From Microcaldota archaeon (GTDB lineage Archaea; Micrarchaeota; Micrarchaeia; Micrarchaeales; CABMGC01): a stretch of DNA of 8,626 nt. Of this stretch, positions 5,439 through 8,626 are shown one piece after another. Position numbers and translations under genes: made by a program. Below the pieces are notes generated by a model, which did no database searches, had not been told where the DNA came from, and saw only the letters and a list, made by a program, of their open reading frames with translations. The stretch spans positions 1-8,626 of the forward strand of contig JASHTX010000040.1 of the NCBI GenBank assembly GCA_030040335.1, given 5' to 3'. Within the stretch, counting starts at the first letter, position 1, and each line of letters opens with the position of its first letter.

Positions 5439-7262
5439 ATGGCCAAGAGAGCCAGGCACAGAAACAGCAACAAGATGGCGCAGTCTGCGCTCGAATACCT
5501 GCTTACGTACAGCTGGACCATACTTCTCGTGGGCATAGTGATCGCTGTCCTCTATCTTTTCGTATACGCTCCCACGACTGTCACGCCCACTTCATGCCTC
5601 TTCACCACAGGCGTATACTGCCAGGACCTTATCTTCGGCTCCAATTCCGTCTCCAGCACGGTAGGTATCTTCCTGACAAACACCTATCCGTATCCTATAG
5701 TCTCGCCTACCCTCCAGATCAACACCAGCCAGAGCATACTCACCGGCACGTGCCAGCCCAACTTCGTGGCGCAGGGAGGCGCGATAATATGCAATGTCAG
5801 TACCGGGCAGCACTCCAGCCCTGTCGGCAGCTTCGTGACAGGCAAGCTCTACCTGAATGCGATACCCTGCCCAAGCGGAAATCCTTCAAGTTGCACCACT
5901 GGTCAGCAGCAGACATTGATCGGATCTTTTAACACCCATGTATCGGCACTTCTATCCTCGGTTCCGACCAACATAGTGCTCACGGTGACAAACGGCACGC
6001 AGCCCGCAAACGGGAATCCAGACCCGCTTCAGGCAACTGTTACCCTTCTCGGAACACCGATAGCAGGTGCGACCGTCACATTCACGCAGACTAACACTTT
6101 TGCCGTGATAAATCCTGGCGCTTCAACTACCGGCGGAAGCGGTGTCGCCTCGAGCTCCATATACAGCACAACATCAGGGTACACTACCGTGAATGCAGTC
6201 TTCGGTGGTGTCTCCAGCACAGTTGTAGTCGCGTTCACCACGCCTACGCTGGTGACCTTCGAGCTTTCGCCTTCGCAGAGCGGGATTGTCTGTTCCAGTT
6301 CTCACAGGCTTCAGAACGCGGTCTCAGTTGACTCTGAAGACTACGACTGCTACGAGCTCCCATTCACAGGCTCTTACCAGGCCGCAACGCAGCACACATA
6401 CGCGTTTAACTCTGTCATACCCAACACTCCTGACGGCTCAGGCATACAGTACGTCTTCGAGTCGGTAACTGGCTGCGGCCTCGGATCCGGGGAGCAAAGC
6501 GGCACGTTCACTGTGCCAGCATCAAACTGCGCCGCTGTCGCCACATACGGCACTCAGTACAACCTTACTCTTGCTGCATCGCCTTCTTCGGGAGGCACCA
6601 CCAGTCCCTCGACCGAGTGGGTCAACTCAGGGGCGCAGGTGACGATAAGTGCGACAGCGAGCGGAGGCTGGCTCTGGCAGGACTGGACCTGCACCGGCAC
6701 AGGTTGCTACTCGGGTACGTCCTCAACACAGACCATAACTGTTTCAGGGCCCATGACTGAGGTCGCGAACTTCTACTCCACATCTACATCAACGAGTTCT
6801 ACCACCTCAACATCGGTTACTTCCACATCCACCAGCACCTCCACATCTACCTCCACCGCCACTAGCACATCCACCTCCACGTCCACATCCACCTCTACCG
6901 CCACCTCTACCTCTACTTCCACCAGCACCTCGACCTCTACGTTAACATCCACCTCCACATCCACCTCTACTTCCACCTCCACCACCTCCACGTCCACCTC
7001 TACTTCCACAACTACTTCCACCAACACATCCACTTCAACCTCCACCTCCACAACCTCCACATCCACTTCTAGTTCAACATCCACTTCAACCTCCACTTCG
7101 ACCTCAACCATCGCTCTCTATACATCTACATCAACCTCCACCTCTACATCATCTGTCACCACCACGGCTCCTAGCTGCTCAGGAGACTGCGAATGCGAGT
7201 GCGATGCGTGCGTGGCAGATGGAGGAACCTGCAGCTTCGGCACTACGTGCGACTGCGAATAA
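5439..7262 (+). CDS. Mosaic surface protein: class III signal peptide, Ig and InlB-like domains, Ser/Thr stalk, Cys tail
   Basis: The N-terminus is a class III (pilin/archaellin-type) signal peptide: a basic leader, predicted cleavage between A14 and Q15, then QSALEYLLTY with Glu at mature position 5, running into a helix to about residue 45. Processing by an archaeal prepilin peptidase (PibD/EppA type) is expected. A small cysteine-containing domain extends to about 175, then an invasin/Big_1-like Ig domain (about 178-267, 'GTPIAGATVTFTQ'), a linker domain with paired cysteines (271-373), and a divergent InlB-B-like repeat (374-446, with WQDWTCTGTGC and PMTEVANF). A Ser/Thr stalk of 130 residues (447-576) leads to an acidic tail with eight cysteines (577-607). 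The likely role is a cell-surface stalked adhesin or pilus-like component. At 607 residues it is far larger than a usual pilin, so pilus assembly is uncertain. The start is set by the leader and upstream TATA box. Confidence 0.87.
   Translation: MAKRARHRNSNKMAQSALEYLLTYSWTILLVGIVIAVLYLFVYAPTTVTPTSCLFTTGVYCQDLIFGSNSVSSTVGIFLTNTYPYPIVSPTLQINTSQSILTGTCQPNFVAQGGAIICNVSTGQHSSPVGSFVTGKLYLNAIPCPSGNPSSCTTGQQQTLIGSFNTHVSALLSSVPTNIVLTVTNGTQPANGNPDPLQATVTLLGTPIAGATVTFTQTNTFAVINPGASTTGGSGVASSSIYSTTSGYTTVNAVFGGVSSTVVVAFTTPTLVTFELSPSQSGIVCSSSHRLQNAVSVDSEDYDCYELPFTGSYQAATQHTYAFNSVIPNTPDGSGIQYVFESVTGCGLGSGEQSGTFTVPASNCAAVATYGTQYNLTLAASPSSGGTTSPSTEWVNSGAQVTISATASGGWLWQDWTCTGTGCYSGTSSTQTITVSGPMTEVANFYSTSTSTSSTTSTSVTSTSTSTSTSTSTATSTSTSTSTSTSTATSTSTSTSTSTSTLTSTSTSTSTSTSTTSTSTSTSTTTSTNTSTSTSTSTTSTSTSSSTSTSTSTSTSTIALYTSTSTSTSTSSVTTTAPSCSGDCECECDACVADGGTCSFGTTCDCE
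6777..7166 (+). repeat. Degenerate Ser/Thr-codon tract (130 codons)
   Basis: The tract is an irregular alternation of TCN/AGY and ACN codons that encodes (ST)n with occasional TT, SS, A, V, L and N. It is interrupted once by IALY at 7110-7121. The plus strand has only about 18 G in 390 bases, so the mRNA should be nearly unstructured here. Codon choice varies along it, so it is not a perfect hexanucleotide repeat. It encodes a flexible, probably O-glycosylated stalk. Confidence 0.9.
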
Positions 7263-7330
7263 AACAGCTCTACGCTCTGCCCGGTCAGGTCTTCATGTGC
7301 CAGACACTTCCGGCTTGCAACCACAGAAAA

Positions 7331-7376
7331 GGTTATTAATCTATCAAAGTCCTAACACTAACAAACGTAGGAAGTG
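7331..7376 (+). promoter_or_regulatory. Candidate TATA element upstream of the anchored sequon-rich protein
   Basis: GTTATTAATCTAT from 7332 lies about 40 nt before the ATG at 7379 and could be a TATA box with a leader of about 15-20 nt. AGGAAG at 7369-7374 is a weak ribosome binding site 4 nt from the start. Nothing else is recognisable in the gap from 7263. Confidence 0.4.
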
Positions 7377-7378
7377 GT

Positions 7379-8113
7379 ATGGCTAGCAAGGTCGTTATAT
7401 TCGGGGCAGTTATAATCGTTCTGGTCGTTGTTGCGCTCGCTTTTGTTTTTCTTTCCAGAAGCGCTCCTTCACAGACATCATCAAGCTCCATTGCAACAAT
7501 TACAACTATTGCAACAAGTGCAACGACCTCTATAGCGCCGTTACAAGACAGCAACGACTTCCTGCTCAACGAGTCCTACTTTACTAGCGCACCAGGGCAG
7601 TATGTAGTAAGCACATCTTCAATTCAGCCTCAGTCAGCAATCAACTCCAGTTATCCTCCAAAATACCCCGGAGCCCTGTATACTGCCATTTTTTCGATGA
7701 TCAATGCCTCAGTTCAGGCGAACGGTGGCGTTACTTCATACTACTCAGGTACATTCCCGCAAAACAGCGCCATCGTAGTGCAGTCGATAGTAGAGGTGTG
7801 CAACACGTCCGAATCAGCCCAGAACATAATGCGGGCATACTCTGATGACATAAATACAACATTCAACGCCACGCCCTACAGCATCCCGCAGATTGGGAAC
7901 TCCTCTGTTGGTCTGGAGTTCAGGTCAGAAGTGGACACCGCTGCTCATATCTTTTATTCGAAACCTTACCGGTTCTTCTCCGTACAGTTCGTCTATCGGA
8001 ATGCTTACGTGAGAATCGGCGCCTACGAGCCTCTAAACTCAACCTCCTCGCCTGCACTGGTCAATGCCTCGCTGAAGTTTCTTAACACTATCAAAGGCGC
8101 GCTTGGAAGCTAA
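7379..8113 (+). CDS. N-terminally anchored extracytoplasmic protein, unknown function
   Basis: This 244-residue protein begins with a hydrophobic helix at about residues 4-24 (VVIFGAVIIVLVVVALAFVF), preceded by one lysine. A Ser/Thr/Ala-rich linker follows to about residue 55, then a globular domain of roughly 190 residues. The domain carries nine N-x-S/T sequons and a single cysteine (VEVCNTS). It should sit outside the membrane as a signal-anchored protein. The order of elements in the domain (an LNESYF/APGQY opening, a strand plus helix 'VEVCNTSESAQNIMRAY', a 'VQFVYRNAYVRIG' strand and a final helix 'ALVNASLKFLNTI') resembles small bacterial substrate-binding or sensor-like lipoproteins. 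That is only an impression and gives no ligand. The ATG start gives a conventional anchor. Its stop lies 6 bp from the stop of the convergent amrS. Confidence 0.82.
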   Translation: MASKVVIFGAVIIVLVVVALAFVFLSRSAPSQTSSSSIATITTIATSATTSIAPLQDSNDFLLNESYFTSAPGQYVVSTSSIQPQSAINSSYPPKYPGALYTAIFSMINASVQANGGVTSYYSGTFPQNSAIVVQSIVEVCNTSESAQNIMRAYSDDINTTFNATPYSIPQIGNSSVGLEFRSEVDTAAHIFYSKPYRFFSVQFVYRNAYVRIGAYEPLNSTSSPALVNASLKFLNTIKGALGS

Positions 8114-8119
8114 TGCCGA

Positions 8120-8626
8120 TCAGTAGAGGGCCTCGATGCCCCTGTATGCAAATTCCTCAGGCCTATTCCCCTGCATGAATATCCTGTATCCGCATCCTTT
8201 GCAGCGCATGTCTTCTGTGAGTTCGAATCCGGTTATCTGGAAGCCGAACCTGTCAATGACTCTCGCGCCACAGCCAGGGCAGTAGGTGTCCTCATGGGGG
8301 TTGCCAGGCACGTTGCCAATGTAAACGTAGCGCAGTCCGTTCTTTTTCGCCAGGTCATAGTGCTTTTTCAGCGTCTCATAGGGCGTCACCGGATAATCCA
8401 GCATCTTGTAATCCGGATGAAACCTCGTGAACTGTATCGGAGTATCGGGTCCGAGATTCTCGAATATCCATCTTGTCAGCCGGTCGCATGCCTCCAGTGA
8501 CTCTCCCACGCGCGGTATTATCAGGTCCGTGAGCTCCAGGTGTATGCCCGCCTTCTTTATCTCTAGCATCGCCTCCTTTATCGGTTCGTTGGATAAGACC
8601 ACCTCATACTTATTGCTGAACTTCTG
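8120..8626 (-). CDS. amrS: AmmeMemoRadiSam system radical SAM enzyme, C-terminal part (5' truncated)
   Basis: This is the last 168 residues of a protein related to pyruvate formate-lyase activating enzyme, in the AmrS group that co-occurs with MEMO1-like and AMMECR1-like proteins in many archaea and bacteria; the reaction is not established. The sequence shows the barrel end (LELTDLIIPRVGES, IQFTRFHPDYKM) and then the diagnostic segment 'YIGNVPGNPHEDTYCPGCG', with a second pair CKGCG, probably a zinc site. The frame continues to the window edge, so the GTG at 8602 is internal. The radical SAM CxxxCxxC cluster, expected in the N-terminal half, is outside the window and could not be checked. 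It is transcribed toward the anchored-protein gene, with 6 bp between stops. The TGA is at 8120-8122. Confidence 0.88.
   Translation of the reverse strand, partial: QKFSNKYEVVLSNEPIKEAMLEIKKAGIHLELTDLIIPRVGESLEACDRLTRWIFENLGPDTPIQFTRFHPDYKMLDYPVTPYETLKKHYDLAKKNGLRYVYIGNVPGNPHEDTYCPGCGARVIDRFGFQITGFELTEDMRCKGCGYRIFMQGNRPEEFAYRGIEALY

Noticed and set aside
685..6698. WTCTG-type motif shared by the two surface proteins (685-699, 823-837, 6684-6698)
   Set aside because: In the second protein it belongs to the normal W-x-C-x-G-x-G-x-C turn of the InlB-B-like repeat. Five residues in Cys/Ser/Thr-rich proteins are not evidence of a shared domain.
6773..7111. Minus-strand open frame encoding a Val-Glu/Val-Asp repeat protein
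   Set aside because: It is the mirror of the Ser/Thr codon tract: TCN/ACN codons on the plus strand cannot give stops on the other strand in this frame. There is no promoter, ribosome binding site or domain.
6777..7166. CRISPR array or non-coding microsatellite
   Set aside because: There is no constant repeat with unique spacers, and the frame is maintained for 130 codons between a folded domain and a Cys-rich tail.
7263..7378. Possible RNA gene between the surface protein and the anchored protein
   Set aside because: No tRNA-like cloverleaf, box C/D motifs or stable hairpin could be seen; only a candidate TATA element.

Overview
The window looks like a chromosomal segment of an archaeon, most plausibly a DPANN lineage such as Micrarchaeota. 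The support is an NMD3 homologue, an archaeal-type SecF/SecD pair with the GYSxDTD and GTGVD signatures, a class III (pilin-like) signal peptide, AT-rich TATA elements about 25 nt upstream of starts, and heavy use of ATA isoleucine codons. The lineage is an inference from gene style; there is no rRNA to confirm it.

Layout. Positions 1-1503 hold the 3' end of a large secreted protein: the tail of one Ig-like unit, two 97-residue Ig-like repeats (Big_3_5 type, 'ITATYSGDSN'), then a 289-residue region with 40 cysteines. A small two-helix membrane protein (1568-1831) follows. Next come secF (1887-3044) and secD (3041-4651), overlapping by ATGA, and then a short NMD3 homologue (4695-5324). After a clear TATA box, 5439-7262 encodes a 607-residue mosaic surface protein: class III signal peptide and membrane helix, Ig/invasin-like domain, InlB-B-like repeat, a 130-residue Ser/Thr stalk and an acidic eight-cysteine tail. 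7379-8113 encodes an N-terminally anchored, sequon-rich extracytoplasmic protein of unknown function. On the minus strand, 8120-8626 is the C-terminal part of an AmmeMemoRadiSam radical SAM enzyme (AmrS), cut by the window edge and convergent with the preceding gene.

How the genes may fit together. SecF and SecD form the RND-type Sec accessory that assists late steps of protein export. The two cysteine-rich proteins and the sequon-rich anchored protein are likely clients of the general export pathway. Extracytoplasmic domains in the window, including those of SecF and SecD, are dense in N-glycosylation sequons, whereas the cytosolic NMD3 has one. The window therefore reads as a cell-surface and secretion neighbourhood flanked by housekeeping genes. 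No mobile element, CRISPR array, tRNA or rRNA is visible. The most unusual content is the pair of disulfide-rich surface proteins.
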